DNA from: Fidelibacterota bacterium
GTDB lineage: Bacteria; Fidelibacterota; Marinisomatia; SCGC-AAA003-L08; JACNLC01
Length of the DNA stretch: 39,831 bases
Direction of reading: 5' to 3'
Assembly (NCBI GenBank): GCA_018657495.1
Contig: JABHXA010000001.1
Span: 1-39,831 of the forward strand
Shown here: positions 1-8,989 of the stretch, piece after piece
Layout: each line of letters starts with the position of its first letter
Numbering within the stretch: position 1 is the first letter of the stretch
Made by a program: the position numbers and the translations under genes
The notes under the pieces: model-generated
Databases searched by the model: none
What the model saw: only the letters and a program-made list of their open reading frames with translations
Told to the model about the DNA's origin: nothing

Positions 1-13
1 TCTTCTGTGTCAT
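1..13 (-). CDS. possible start of a gene running off the left edge
   Basis: Reading leftwards, an AGAGGAGG ribosome-binding sequence sits five bases before an ATG at position 13, followed by codons for T-Q-K before the window ends. The site is a near-perfect Shine-Dalgarno, but only four codons are visible, so nothing can be said of the product. It may be chance. Confidence 0.25.
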
Positions 14-48
14 AAATCCTCCTCTGTAAGGTTAATTTATGACTTCTT

Positions 49-264
49 TCACTGTCCTGCAAAGTTAGGGAAGTCCAATCTAAGTCTATCAGTTATTGTG
101 GATGCTTCTTCCTGTTTTATTCCTTTGCCTTCAAAATCTAAGACTGCAATCATCGAATTTGAAAAAAGGGATGAGAACATAATTGAGAATATTAGCGCTT
201 TGCTGTAGGTCTTATAGGTCATATTTAGATATTTAGTAATATGTAATAATGATATTTTTTCCAT
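49..264 (-). pseudogene. N-terminal remnant of a CsgG/TolB-like secreted protein
   Basis: The 71-codon reading frame contains a hydrophobic, signal-peptide-like stretch (around residues 20-37) followed by IAVLDFEGKGI and EASTITDRLR. This is the start of the FCB-group family whose members begin 'IAVLDFxGxGVSxxEAxxITDRLR' and continue into a CsgG/curli-assembly-like or TolB-like nucleotide-fold domain. Here the frame stops seven residues after the DRLRLD segment, where the family normally continues for 100 residues or more. No convincing ribosome site precedes the first ATG; a later Met just before the hydrophobic stretch may be the original start. I read it as a 3'-truncated remnant; a small stand-alone protein is less likely. 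Confidence 0.5.
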
Positions 265-746
265 GGTAATTTATGCACTAAAGTTACACCGATTCAAATT
301 ATGTCGAATCAGAATTATTGATAGAAATAATATAATATGCCTCATATCGTTTCCACCTGTTTCTACCATATTTCTAATAAAGGTGATAAAAATATTTTAA
401 AAGTTATAGTTTAAATACTCGTGTTAGTTTAATCAAATGCTATTTGGGTTGTCAACAGAATTCTACAGAGTGATAAATTCTTGTATCTTGTGCATCTTCA
501 AAAACGATTTGACAAAACAGTCTATATTTAAGGAGAATATCGTTGGCCTGTACAATATAACAGACTGCCATGGCTATTGGGATGAAACAGTTTTCATTAC
601 AGTAAGATAATTGGTTCAAAAGGCCTCTTTAATAAAGATATCATCATAAATTTTCAAACATCCCCTCAAATCTTCCATCCAAAAAAGACATTATACTGAT
701 TATTATTGCCAATTTAATTCCGGAAGGCTTTGACACGCTACAGTGT
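265..746. other. gene-free stretch
   Basis: No supportable gene was seen. A short open stretch ending at 610 encodes NITDCHGYWDETVFITV, which looks protein-like, but it has no recognised family, clear start or ribosome site. The stretch is AT-rich and may be decayed sequence left by the same events that truncated the flanking genes. Confidence 0.4.
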
Positions 747-789
747 AAAGCTAACTCCAGTCGCCCTTCGGGCTCCTTCCGTTAGCTTT
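747..789. repeat. palindromic element upstream of the broken TonB receptor gene
   Basis: AAAGCTAAC at 747-755 pairs perfectly with GTTAGCTTT at 781-789, and a second stem GCCC-TTC-GGGC lies at the centre, giving a nested hairpin. Coding similarity to the TonB receptor begins only at about 865-875, after a further 75 bases with no recognised content. The arrangement looks like the end of a small mobile or REP-like element abutting a truncated gene. Only one copy is in the window, so the element's limits cannot be set here. Confidence 0.55.
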
Positions 790-820
790 AATAGTTCTGT
801 TAAATGATAGGGAAATCTAA

Positions 821-1369
821 TTGTCGTTGAGGGTATATTATAGTTGTCGCTGGAGACCCCAGGCAGCCATGGTTTTTGGTGCCACAATAACCCCAATTGA
901 AGGTTTAAAAATTCAAGCTTTATTAAATTGGTATGAAGATAATTATGCCGATTGGAGCCCTGAAAGCAGACAAGTAAATGACTTTGGTGACGATGGTATA
1001 GAAAAAAACGATGATAATAATGACGGAGATTATACCGACCAATGGGACACTGCACCTGATAATGGTGAAGATGATGGTGTAATAAGTGATTCAGAATGGC
1101 TTTTTGCTGATCGCTATGAAGTCTGGAAAGCACCCGGTTATACTAAAATTGATGTACATGCATATTATGATATTCCGATACAATTTGGGAATACCAATAT
1201 TCAGGCGTTTTTACATATTTTCAATTTATTTGATGAAATCTATGTTCAGGATGCCGTTGATAATAGTCAGTATAATGGCTGGGATCATACTATACATGAT
1301 GCCGATAATGCAGAAGTATTTCTTGGTACACCAAGGTATGTCAATGCCGGTATAAATATTAGATTTTAA
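821..1369 (+). pseudogene. C-terminal fragment of a TonB-dependent outer-membrane receptor
   Basis: The frame shows the last beta-strands of a TonB-dependent receptor: GATITPIEGLKIQALLNWY, an Asp/Asn-rich extracellular loop, then APGYTKIDVHAYYDI, FLHIFNLFDEIYVQDA and a terminal PRYVNAGINIRF ending in the Phe used for barrel assembly. Intact receptors are 700-1000 residues with an N-terminal plug and signal peptide; only about 160 residues remain. The first 15 or so codons of the frame do not match the family and fall in the palindrome-linked sequence, so the homologous part starts near 870. A proper rho-independent terminator follows at 1393-1420. Probably an inactive remnant of a substrate-uptake gene. 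Confidence 0.75.
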
Positions 1370-1392
1370 AATTCATATTCAAAATGAATATA

Positions 1393-1420
1393 AAAAAGGG
1401 CTGTTTTAACAGTCCTTTTT
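1393..1420. terminator. bidirectional rho-independent terminator
   Basis: AAAAAGGGCTGTT, a two-base loop and AACAGTCC with a run of six T form a stem with one G-T pair. The A-run on the left makes it usable from both strands, so it can serve the TonB fragment and the convergent reductase gene ending at 1501. Confidence 0.8.
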
Positions 1421-1500
1421 TATGCCTTGAAATGAATTTATGGTGTATTATGATCAATGAACCAATATCGCCATTTGTAACAGTTTAAACTTTTCATCAG

Positions 1501-2277
1501 CTACCCGCTGATATCTTCACCCCCATCAACACGAATTGTATTTCCTGTGAGCCAGGTTTCTTCTGCAAGTCCTAACAGTCCAATAATTTTTGCCACATCC
1601 TTAGTCTGAGTCAGTCTCTTACCAGGATTCATTGATTCGGCAAGTTCAATCATTTTCTCATTTTCCGGGATTTTCCTCAAAGCGGCGGTATCCGTTACTC
1701 CAGCCTGCAAAGTATTACTGGCAATACCAAACTCACTGAATTCAAATGCCAATTGCCTACTGTATGATTCTAGGGCAGCCTTGGCAGCAGATACAGCACC
1801 ATAAGCTTTCCATTGACAATGTCCACCTGAACTGGTCATTCCAAAAATTTGACTGCCTTTTTTTAATAATCCGGCATAATACAAATCCTGAGACCAATAT
1901 ATAATGCTGCTTGCCATCACATCCAGAGTCATCTCAATTTGTTTCTGTGAAAGTGATTGAGCCGGACTCTCACCGATGACTGGTTTTAAGGCACCAAATG
2001 CCAGACTATGCATAAGAATTTTTACACGGATATCTCCAAAACTCTTTAACTCTTCAATTACCCGATGTCTCTTATCTTCATCTGTTGCACTCATATTTTT
2101 GAATACAACTTGTACACCTTCTGACTTTAGATCAGTGATGAGTTCGTCGATTCGTTCTTTCGCAGATCTTCGATCAAGATGGATTCCATAAATATTGATT
2201 CCCTTGCTGGCTAACTCTCGTGCAGTAGCTTCACCAAATCCACTGGATGATCCCAGTATTACTGCCCAGTCTGACAT
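1501..2277 (-). CDS. FabI/FabL-like enoyl-ACP reductase (short-chain dehydrogenase family)
   Basis: This 258-residue NAD(P)H-dependent reductase is of the extended enoyl-reductase type. The cofactor loop reads GSSSGFG (residues 9-15, the GxxxGxG pattern), the usual NNAG is replaced by HSLAFG as in FabI (HSIAF), and the catalytic pair is spaced Y-x6-K (YGAVSAAK) as in FabI and FabL, not Y-x3-K as in ordinary SDRs. The C-terminus has the WLTGNTIRVDGG cofactor loop. The expected role is the last reduction step of fatty-acid elongation, reducing trans-2-enoyl-ACP in the cytoplasm. TAGGAG lies nine bases before the ATG. It stands alone, without other fab genes nearby. An enoyl-CoA or other enoyl-thioester substrate is possible. 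Confidence 0.75.
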   Translation of the reverse strand: MSDWAVILGSSSGFGEATARELASKGINIYGIHLDRRSAKERIDELITDLKSEGVQVVFKNMSATDEDKRHRVIEELKSFGDIRVKILMHSLAFGALKPVIGESPAQSLSQKQIEMTLDVMASSIIYWSQDLYYAGLLKKGSQIFGMTSSGGHCQWKAYGAVSAAKAALESYSRQLAFEFSEFGIASNTLQAGVTDTAALRKIPENEKMIELAESMNPGKRLTQTKDVAKIIGLLGLAEETWLTGNTIRVDGGEDISG

Positions 2278-2553
2278 ATATTTTCTCCTAAAATTTGGTG
2301 CAAATTTAGGGTAGGCAATGAGACTCGTTCAATTGATTTATCTTTGTGGGTATTTAGACACTTCCGAGATACTGAGATATCAGGGATACAAAACTTTTTC
2401 ATTTCATATCTTATACGGGATAGAAAATTATTGTATAATCGTATTGTTAAATGTCAACAGACAGCAAACAAAATGTTTTGTGTCGTGATGCTGGAATTTG
2501 TTTTATAAGCTGGTAATTTTGGCGTTAGGCATGCCACGGGCAACCTTCAGGTC

Positions 2554-3444
2554 TTACAACTTAATTTTTTGTCTTCTAAACTGAGAAACAGCTGAAATAG
2601 AATAAACAAGTAATGCTGCCCAAATAAATCCAAAAGACATTATATGTAACGACGTGAATGGTTCATGATATACGCATATGCCAATCAGTAATTGTCCGCT
2701 GGGTGCAAGGTATTGTAGAAAACCGACTGTAATATACTGAATCCTTCTGGCACCATGAGCAAATAGTAAAAGTGGAATCGCTGTGACCACACCACCACAC
2801 ATTAATAATAAAATACCAGGTAAATCATTTCCACCAAATAGTTCGCCGGGTCCACCACCCTTCATTAATAAATAGAGACAGGCAAACGGCATGAGAACTA
2901 TTAATTCTCCTGTCAATCCGGGAAGAGAGTTTACCTTACCGGTTTTTCGTAATAAGCCATAAAATGCAAAAGAAAATGCCAGGATCAATGCTATCCAGGG
3001 AAGCCGATCGGACTGTATGGTAAGCATCACAACGCCAACTAAAGCTAATCCTATAGACAGAAATTGCCACCTCCCCAGTCTTTCTTTTAGTAAAACCATT
3101 CCCAGTAGCATGTTGACAAGAGGATTTATAAAGTACCCCAAGCTGGCCTCCACTAAATGATTATTATTCACTGCCCAGATAAAAACAAGCCAGTTTGTAC
3201 CAATCAGAACTGCCGTGAGCATCATGGTCAGCAGATTTCGTTTGGATGAAAAAGCCAGTTTGACTTCTTTCCATCGGGATTGAGTAAATAGAATGATTGA
3301 GACAAAAACCAGTGACCATATCACCCTATGTGACATGACAGTGATCGATGGGACATGACTCAATAGTTTCCAGAATACTGCCACCACTCCCCACAGTAAA
3401 AAAGCAGACATGGTTGTAAGTACACCTTTTAGAGATTCACTCAT
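2554..3444 (-). CDS. rarD: RarD-type EamA-family permease
   Basis: A 296-residue membrane protein with about ten hydrophobic segments arranged as two EamA halves. The N-terminus (KGVLTTMSAFLLWG, then HRVIWSLVFVS) and the mid-protein NHLVEASLGYFINPLVNMLLG are the signature of the RarD subgroup of drug/metabolite exporters; the second half has YLAPSGQLLIGICVYHEPF. The substrate is not known for most members (chloramphenicol sensitivity gave the name). No Shine-Dalgarno is visible before the ATG. It is a single gene, separated by about 280 bases of featureless sequence from the reductase downstream and divergent from the gene at 3541. Confidence 0.88.
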   Translation of the reverse strand: MSESLKGVLTTMSAFLLWGVVAVFWKLLSHVPSITVMSHRVIWSLVFVSIILFTQSRWKEVKLAFSSKRNLLTMMLTAVLIGTNWLVFIWAVNNNHLVEASLGYFINPLVNMLLGMVLLKERLGRWQFLSIGLALVGVVMLTIQSDRLPWIALILAFSFAFYGLLRKTGKVNSLPGLTGELIVLMPFACLYLLMKGGGPGELFGGNDLPGILLLMCGGVVTAIPLLLFAHGARRIQYITVGFLQYLAPSGQLLIGICVYHEPFTSLHIMSFGFIWAALLVYSISAVSQFRRQKIKL

Positions 3445-3540
3445 TAGGACAAATCACTCAAATAAAATAGAATAATCATCCTGTAAATTGAATATTCTTT
3501 CTTACATTTACCGACAAAAAACTCACAAAGGAGTTCGTAC

Positions 3541-4110
3541 ATGGAAACAGTTTCGGTAAATAGTTTTGTTACCCGTCAGGTAAAGGGCTCAGGTAAGTCT
3601 TTTGCTCTGGGACTTGGATTTGACGAGATCGCCGAACATGCAGCCACTCAGTTGAATACAGGTCATTTTGAATCAGGATATCGCCAAGGCGTTCGTCTTG
3701 TTCATGTATCCAATTCACTGCTTCAATATTTTTTTAGTCCTTTGGTTAAAATTTCCAATGAAATGCAATTAAAAGCAATTATCACCCGGCGGCGTGAGAA
3801 TGAAGAGCCGTATATTCAAATCCGAGCCATTGGTGTCCCGCCATTACCGGCAGGGTCTGTAAATCTTATTCTTTATCATCATGATGTTCTTGCTGAAACA
3901 AATGAAGATGAGACAAATGCCGATTGGGAGCTCATTGCCTTCAACTGTCTTCCAGAGGGATTGGAAAATATGCCAATGGGACCGGTAACGATGATGAGAA
4001 ATCAGTTGCAACTGACTGGTGGAACCAAGGGAACATACTCTACTGAAGAATGGGCTGAATCCGTGCGATTCTGGCAAAACTATGCTATGTGTGATGACTC
4101 TGCTGTGTAA
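3541..4110 (+). CDS. DUF3228 family protein
   Basis: A soluble 189-residue protein that I recognise as DUF3228: the core VNLILYHHDVLAE, a D/E-rich linker, then WELIAFNCLPEG and PMGPVTMMRNQL, and a C-terminal region with WAESVRFWQNYAM. No enzymatic function is established for the family. AAAGGAG is placed eight bases before the ATG. The gene opens a forward cluster, with an SDR enzyme 47 bases downstream and dinB immediately after that, but the association gives no clear functional hint. Confidence 0.75.
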   Translation: METVSVNSFVTRQVKGSGKSFALGLGFDEIAEHAATQLNTGHFESGYRQGVRLVHVSNSLLQYFFSPLVKISNEMQLKAIITRRRENEEPYIQIRAIGVPPLPAGSVNLILYHHDVLAETNEDETNADWELIAFNCLPEGLENMPMGPVTMMRNQLQLTGGTKGTYSTEEWAESVRFWQNYAMCDDSAV

Positions 4111-4157
4111 TTAAATCAATAATCAATTTTCCAATAATAAATTTTAAAAGGTACAAT

Positions 4158-4877
4158 ATGAATAATAAAAAAATAGTTTTGGTTACCGGAGCCAACCGAG
4201 GTTTAGGTCTTGAAGCTGCAAAAACATTTGCTGAAATGGGTTACTATACCATTCTATCAGGCCGGAATGCTGACTCACTTGATTCTGTGATATCAAAATT
4301 AAAAGACCAATTCCAGAATATTGATTCTGTCATTCTGGATATGTCTGATAAGCAATCCATAAGGCATGCTGCTGATGGAGTTTTGTCTAAATATGGCAAA
4401 ATTGATATCCTTGTGAACAACGCCGGTATCCTGATTGATGACGCAGATTCCGGTGCGGATAATTCCATTCTCACAATCAATTCCAATATTATACATAAGA
4501 CAATGATGACGAATGTTTACGGACCTTTGTTATTGAGCCAGTTGCTTATCCCAAAAATGAAAGAAAATGATTTTGGTCGAATTGTCAATGTCTCCAGTGC
4601 AATGGGACAATTATCAGATATGAATGGTTTATATCCAGCCTATCGTATATCAAAAGTATCATTGAATGCCCTGACTATTATTCTTCATAATGAATTGAAA
4701 GGGACAAAAATTCTGGTGAATTCTGTAAGTCCTGGCTGGGTGCGAACTGATATGGGTGGCAAGAACGCCCCCCGCTCTCTTGAAGAGGGTGTTCAGGGTA
4801 TGATTCGGTTAGCAACACTGGTGGATGGCGGTCCATCAGGATTATTTTTTAGAGATGGGGATCAGTTGGACTGGTAA
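4158..4877 (+). CDS. short-chain dehydrogenase/reductase, carbonyl-reductase-like
   Basis: A classical SDR of 239 residues. The cofactor loop is TGANRGLG (residues 10-17), then NNAG near residue 90, the catalytic Ser in VNVSSAMG and the Y-x3-K pair in YRISK, and SPGWVRTDMGG near the C-terminus. The TGANRGLG loop and the PGWVRTDMGG end are typical of the carbonyl reductase (CBR-like) branch that reduces aldehydes and ketones with NADPH. The natural substrate is unknown. AAAAGG precedes the ATG. The stop codon is only eight bases before the dinB start, so the two are very likely co-transcribed. Confidence 0.85.
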   Translation: MNNKKIVLVTGANRGLGLEAAKTFAEMGYYTILSGRNADSLDSVISKLKDQFQNIDSVILDMSDKQSIRHAADGVLSKYGKIDILVNNAGILIDDADSGADNSILTINSNIIHKTMMTNVYGPLLLSQLLIPKMKENDFGRIVNVSSAMGQLSDMNGLYPAYRISKVSLNALTIILHNELKGTKILVNSVSPGWVRTDMGGKNAPRSLEEGVQGMIRLATLVDGGPSGLFFRDGDQLDW

Positions 4878-4885
4878 AAGATCAA

Positions 4886-5959
4886 GTGTATTCGTCAAAA
4901 ATAATTCATGTTGATATGGATGCATTTTATGCGTCTGTTGAACAAAGGGATAACCCGGAATATCGCGGGAAACCAGTTGCTGTTGGGGGATCAAAGGTGC
5001 GCGGTGTGGTGGCGGCTGCCAGTTATGAGGCGAGAAAATATGGGATTTACTCTGCTATGCCATCTCGCACGGCATATAGAAAATGTCCCGGTATTATTTT
5101 TGTGAAACCACGCTTTGAGGTGTATTCTGGAGTTTCCAGGCACGTCATGGCCATATTTAGGGATTACACGGATTTAGTGGAACCCCTGTCTCTGGATGAG
5201 GCATACCTCGATGTGACCCGAAATAAACTGAGATTCTCTTCAGCAGTTTTAATTGCTCGTGAGATTCGGGCAAGAATAAAAGCCGAAACGGGGCTAACTG
5301 CATCTGCTGGCATATCCTACAATAAATTCCTTGCAAAAATTGCTTCAGGAATGAATAAACCAAATGGGATGACAATTATACCTGAAGAAGAAGCAATTGA
5401 ATTTTTAGAGAAACTTCCCATACAAAAATTCTATGGAATTGGAAAAGTCACAGCCGAAAAAATGAAATCAATTGACATTAATAATGGTGCAGATTTAAAG
5501 AAAAAAACTGAAATTGAACTTATGCATCTTTTTGGAAAGGCAGGTAAATATTACTATAATGCAGTGAGAGGAGAAGATAACCGCAAAGTATCAACTGAAA
5601 GAATTCGGAAATCCCTTGGAGCAGAACGCACCTTTGATATTGATTATTCAGATAAGGAAGCACTCACATTACAATTAGGTATGATATCCCGGGTTGTTGC
5701 AACCAGATTGAAAAAGAAAAATTTTAGAGGTAGAACACTTACCGTAAAAATTAAATATTTTGATTTTGAGATTCATACGCGGAGTAAGACTTTTAAAGAT
5801 TATGTAATCGATCAACAGGATATTCTTAATAAATCAATGGATTTACTGTTTTCTCCAAAACTGGAAAAACCAGTTAGGCTGCTTGGAATCACCGTGTCAA
5901 AATCCGATAAACAACCTGAAGTTGAAGATAATAATCAGATAACCCTGCAACTGCAATGA
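4886..5959 (+). CDS. dinB: DNA polymerase IV (Y-family translesion polymerase)
   Basis: 357 residues with the full DinB order: IHVDMDAFYASVEQ (first catalytic Asp), GGSKVRGVVAAASYEAR (nucleotide-binding fingers), SLDEAYLDVT near residue 103 (second catalytic acids), the GISYNKFLAKIAS region, a thumb helix-hairpin-helix (FYGIGKVTAEKM) and a little-finger domain. It ends NQITLQLQ, resembling the C-terminal beta-clamp-binding peptide. The start is GTG; no in-frame ATG exists close by, and translation probably couples to the preceding SDR stop eight bases upstream. It inserts nucleotides opposite damaged template bases. No LexA-like operator was recognised. Confidence 0.95.
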   Translation: MYSSKIIHVDMDAFYASVEQRDNPEYRGKPVAVGGSKVRGVVAAASYEARKYGIYSAMPSRTAYRKCPGIIFVKPRFEVYSGVSRHVMAIFRDYTDLVEPLSLDEAYLDVTRNKLRFSSAVLIAREIRARIKAETGLTASAGISYNKFLAKIASGMNKPNGMTIIPEEEAIEFLEKLPIQKFYGIGKVTAEKMKSIDINNGADLKKKTEIELMHLFGKAGKYYYNAVRGEDNRKVSTERIRKSLGAERTFDIDYSDKEALTLQLGMISRVVATRLKKKNFRGRTLTVKIKYFDFEIHTRSKTFKDYVIDQQDILNKSMDLLFSPKLEKPVRLLGITVSKSDKQPEVEDNNQITLQLQ

Positions 5960-6267
5960 TAATAATATTCTTCATTGGATTGAGACGTATTAATTCTGAA
6001 TTGACAATGAGCATTTTCCATTTGTTGACCTGGAACTTCCAACTCAGTCACCCCTATTAATGTATTTATTCATTTATATCTAATTTCATCTGAAAACTGT
6101 TCGTTTTGTCTTTTCGTTAATTCTTATTCCATTTTTGACCCTTTGCTAACTGTGAAGTTAATATCGAAGAATTTATTTTATTCAATAGTAAAAAGTAGGA
6201 TAAATTTCACATCAATCAAAGAATGTCAATGTTTATCAATCTTTTAATATTCCAAAGGAATCAATTC

Positions 6268-8937
6268 ATGTCTCGAGTTAATTATTTTCTCATTATCAGT
6301 ATCTTATTCAATGCGATTATTTTCACACAGGATACACCAAATCCATCAATACAAATTGATGCAGATACTACAAAAAAAACGCCAGTAGTTACAGTTGATA
6401 TTGAAGAAGACGAAAAGGATAAATCTAAATTACCTGCATTTGAAGAGCTTGTGGAAGACTATGAAAAAATATCCGGTTTATTTGATATGTATTGGGATAA
6501 GGAAAAAAATGCAGCTTATTTCTCGATTCACCCTGATCAATTTGAACAAGTTTATCTTTGGAATGTGACCCGTCAATCCGGTGATGCAGCATATTTTGAT
6601 AGCGGATCCATGATGGGATCTTTCCCATTTTTCTTTAAGAAATTTGGCGAGAGCATCCAACTTATTGAGGCAAATACTCGTTATCGTGCCAAAGAAAATA
6701 CTCCAACCGCAAGAGCAATTAAGCAGCAGTTACCAAATTCAATTTTATTAAAATCAAAAATCTTATCAGAGCCTGATTCACTCAATGGGAAAATTCTCAT
6801 CGATATGAAGGATTTTTTTATTACCGATAAATATACCATGGTGGGCTATCGGACAGGTAAATGGAAGCGTAAGTATGATTTTGACAAGGATAACAGCTCA
6901 TTTATAACATTAAAATCGTTTACCGAAAATACCGAGGTTGGTGTTGCACTTCACTTCAAATCTGACAAACCCCATGGCAGTAGTACATTGGCAGATTCAA
7001 GAAGCATGCTGCATAAATATCATTTCAGTTTATCTGCTATACCTGAATCGGATTATCAGCCACGAGTGGCCGATGACCGTGTTGGACATTTTCAAACCTT
7101 TTATCAGGATTACTCTTCACTTGATCTCAACTCACCGTATAAATATTATATCAATCGCTGGAATCTTGAAAAAAAAGACCCCGATGCAAAATTATCTGAA
7201 CCCGTAGAGCCCATTGTTTTCTGGATTGAAAATACCACTCCGGAGAAATATCGTCAAGCCATTGCGGAAGGTATTCTTATGTGGAATGAGGCATTTGAAA
7301 GAATCGGTTTTAAAAATGCCATGGTAGCGAATATAATGCCTGATGATGCTGAATGGGATCCGGCAGATTCAAGATATAATACTATTCGCTGGATTATTCA
7401 GCCTGGTGCCGGTTATGCAGTAGGACCTTCCCGCGCCAATCCCTTTACCGGTGAATTATATGATGCAGATATTCGTATCAGTTCAGATTATGTGAGACAT
7501 TTTTACCGGGAGTATGATGAATTTGTCACTCCAGTTTCCATGAACGATGTATTGAATTGGATGGACCCGCCAAATGAATTAGAAGACTATAATAATCACC
7601 AATGTGAGTATTCACAGGAAAAACACCGACAGATGGTTTTTGCTTCAAATTTTCTTTTGGCAAATGGCACACTTGGCACAGATGATCTTGAAGAATTCGT
7701 CATGGCAGGATTGTCAGATCTCGTTGTCCATGAAGTTGGTCATACTTTAGGTTTACGGCATAATTTTCGAGGTACTTCCATATATCCTCTCGAACTATTA
7801 AAAAATTATGAATTTACTAGCGAATATGGTATTGCCGGTTCAGTTATGGATTATACGCCAATAAATCTTTCACCTGAAGGCGAGCCGCAGGGATCCTATT
7901 ATCATACTACCCTTGGTGTGTATGATTACTGGGCGATTGAATATGCCTACCGTCCTTTTGACAAATCCGAATTTGAAACAGAAGATGAATTATTAAAAAG
8001 CATCGCCAGTAGAAGTGCTGAACCACTTCTCGCTTATTGTACAGACGAAGATGCCAGAGGATATTCCATGCGTGGAATGGATCCCAGCTGCAACTTATAT
8101 GATATGACCAGTGATCCATTGGAATATTATCAATCAAGAATTGAAATGGTCAATGAATTATGGAAGAACCTGCCTGAAAAATTTGAAAGTGAAGATGAAT
8201 CATATTACAAGCTGCGATCTGTATTTGGACAGGGTATCGGTGAATATCGAAATATGTGTAATAATGTACCCAAATATATTGGCGGTGTTTATGCATATCG
8301 GGACCATGTCGGTGATCCAAATGGCAGAATTCCATTTGAAGTAGTTCCAGCATTAAAACAGCGTCAGGCATTGGAATTTTTAAATGCACAAATCTTTTCT
8401 GAAGATGCATTTCAGTTTTCTCCAGAATTACTGAACAAACTGGCTCCCCGGTATTTTGGTGATTTTCGAGGATCTAATTGGACAAGAGCAAGACATGATT
8501 ATCCGATTCATGATGTTGTATTTGCCCTACAAGCTCAGGCATTATCCAGATTATACTCAAAATCTGTTTTAAACAGGATGCAGGATAATGAATTGAAAAT
8601 TCCCATCAATGAAGAAATATTCAAGATGTCTGAATTATTTAATACAATGCAAATGTCTTTATGGTCTGAGATGGAACAGCGGGAAAATATTAATAGCTAC
8701 AGACGAAAACTGCAAAGAACTCATGTACATATTCTGGTTAGTATCCTGCTTCAAAAAAACAATGATTATCCTGGAGATGCAGTCTCACTTGCTCGAAATA
8801 ATCTCATTGATTTGAAATCAAAGATTAAAAGGATTAAAAGTCATCCTGCACTTGACTCATACACTAAGGTCCATTTGACAGAAATCGAGTCAAAAATCAG
8901 TTCCGCTTTGGAGGCAACTTTAAACAGAGAAATGTAA
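6268..8937 (+). CDS. secreted zinc metalloprotease of the DUF5117/DUF5118 type
   Basis: An 889-residue exported protein. The N-terminus MSRVNYFLIISILFNAIIF is a signal peptide, and AAAGGAA seven bases before this ATG favours it over an upstream ATG at 6223 that would add 15 residues. After a short acidic linker come the small DUF5118-like and larger DUF5117-like regions (for example YWDKEKNAAYFSIHP, then FWIENTTPEKYRQAI). The metzincin-like zinc site HEVGHTLGLRH lies at about residues 488-498, with a Met-turn SVMDYTPIN about 35 residues later. A long helical C-terminal region follows. Family members are abundant in Bacteroidetes and relatives and are thought to be periplasmic or secreted proteases; substrates are unknown. 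The gene has its own upstream region and no obvious partner. Confidence 0.88.
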   Translation: MSRVNYFLIISILFNAIIFTQDTPNPSIQIDADTTKKTPVVTVDIEEDEKDKSKLPAFEELVEDYEKISGLFDMYWDKEKNAAYFSIHPDQFEQVYLWNVTRQSGDAAYFDSGSMMGSFPFFFKKFGESIQLIEANTRYRAKENTPTARAIKQQLPNSILLKSKILSEPDSLNGKILIDMKDFFITDKYTMVGYRTGKWKRKYDFDKDNSSFITLKSFTENTEVGVALHFKSDKPHGSSTLADSRSMLHKYHFSLSAIPESDYQPRVADDRVGHFQTFYQDYSSLDLNSPYKYYINRWNLEKKDPDAKLSEPVEPIVFWIENTTPEKYRQAIAEGILMWNEAFERIGFKNAMVANIMPDDAEWDPADSRYNTIRWIIQPGAGYAVGPSRANPFTGELYDADIRISSDYVRHFYREYDEFVTPVSMNDVLNWMDPPNELEDYNNHQCEYSQEKHRQMVFASNFLLANGTLGTDDLEEFVMAGLSDLVVHEVGHTLGLRHNFRGTSIYPLELLKNYEFTSEYGIAGSVMDYTPINLSPEGEPQGSYYHTTLGVYDYWAIEYAYRPFDKSEFETEDELLKSIASRSAEPLLAYCTDEDARGYSMRGMDPSCNLYDMTSDPLEYYQSRIEMVNELWKNLPEKFESEDESYYKLRSVFGQGIGEYRNMCNNVPKYIGGVYAYRDHVGDPNGRIPFEVVPALKQRQALEFLNAQIFSEDAFQFSPELLNKLAPRYFGDFRGSNWTRARHDYPIHDVVFALQAQALSRLYSKSVLNRMQDNELKIPINEEIFKMSELFNTMQMSLWSEMEQRENINSYRRKLQRTHVHILVSILLQKNNDYPGDAVSLARNNLIDLKSKIKRIKSHPALDSYTKVHLTEIESKISSALEATLNREM

Positions 8938-8989
8938 TTCAATATTTGAATATATATAAATATTATCAATCCATATACTAGGAGTTATT

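Noticed and set aside
470..610. Short open stretch ending NITDCHGYWDETVFITV
   Set aside because: It looks protein-like, but there is no start context, no family and only about 45 codons. It may be a decayed gene end, which cannot be supported from this window.
738..1133. Minus-strand 131-codon open frame rich in His and Leu
   Set aside because: It runs opposite the TonB receptor fragment and through the palindromic element; its composition is that of a reverse-strand shadow, with no domain and no ribosome site.
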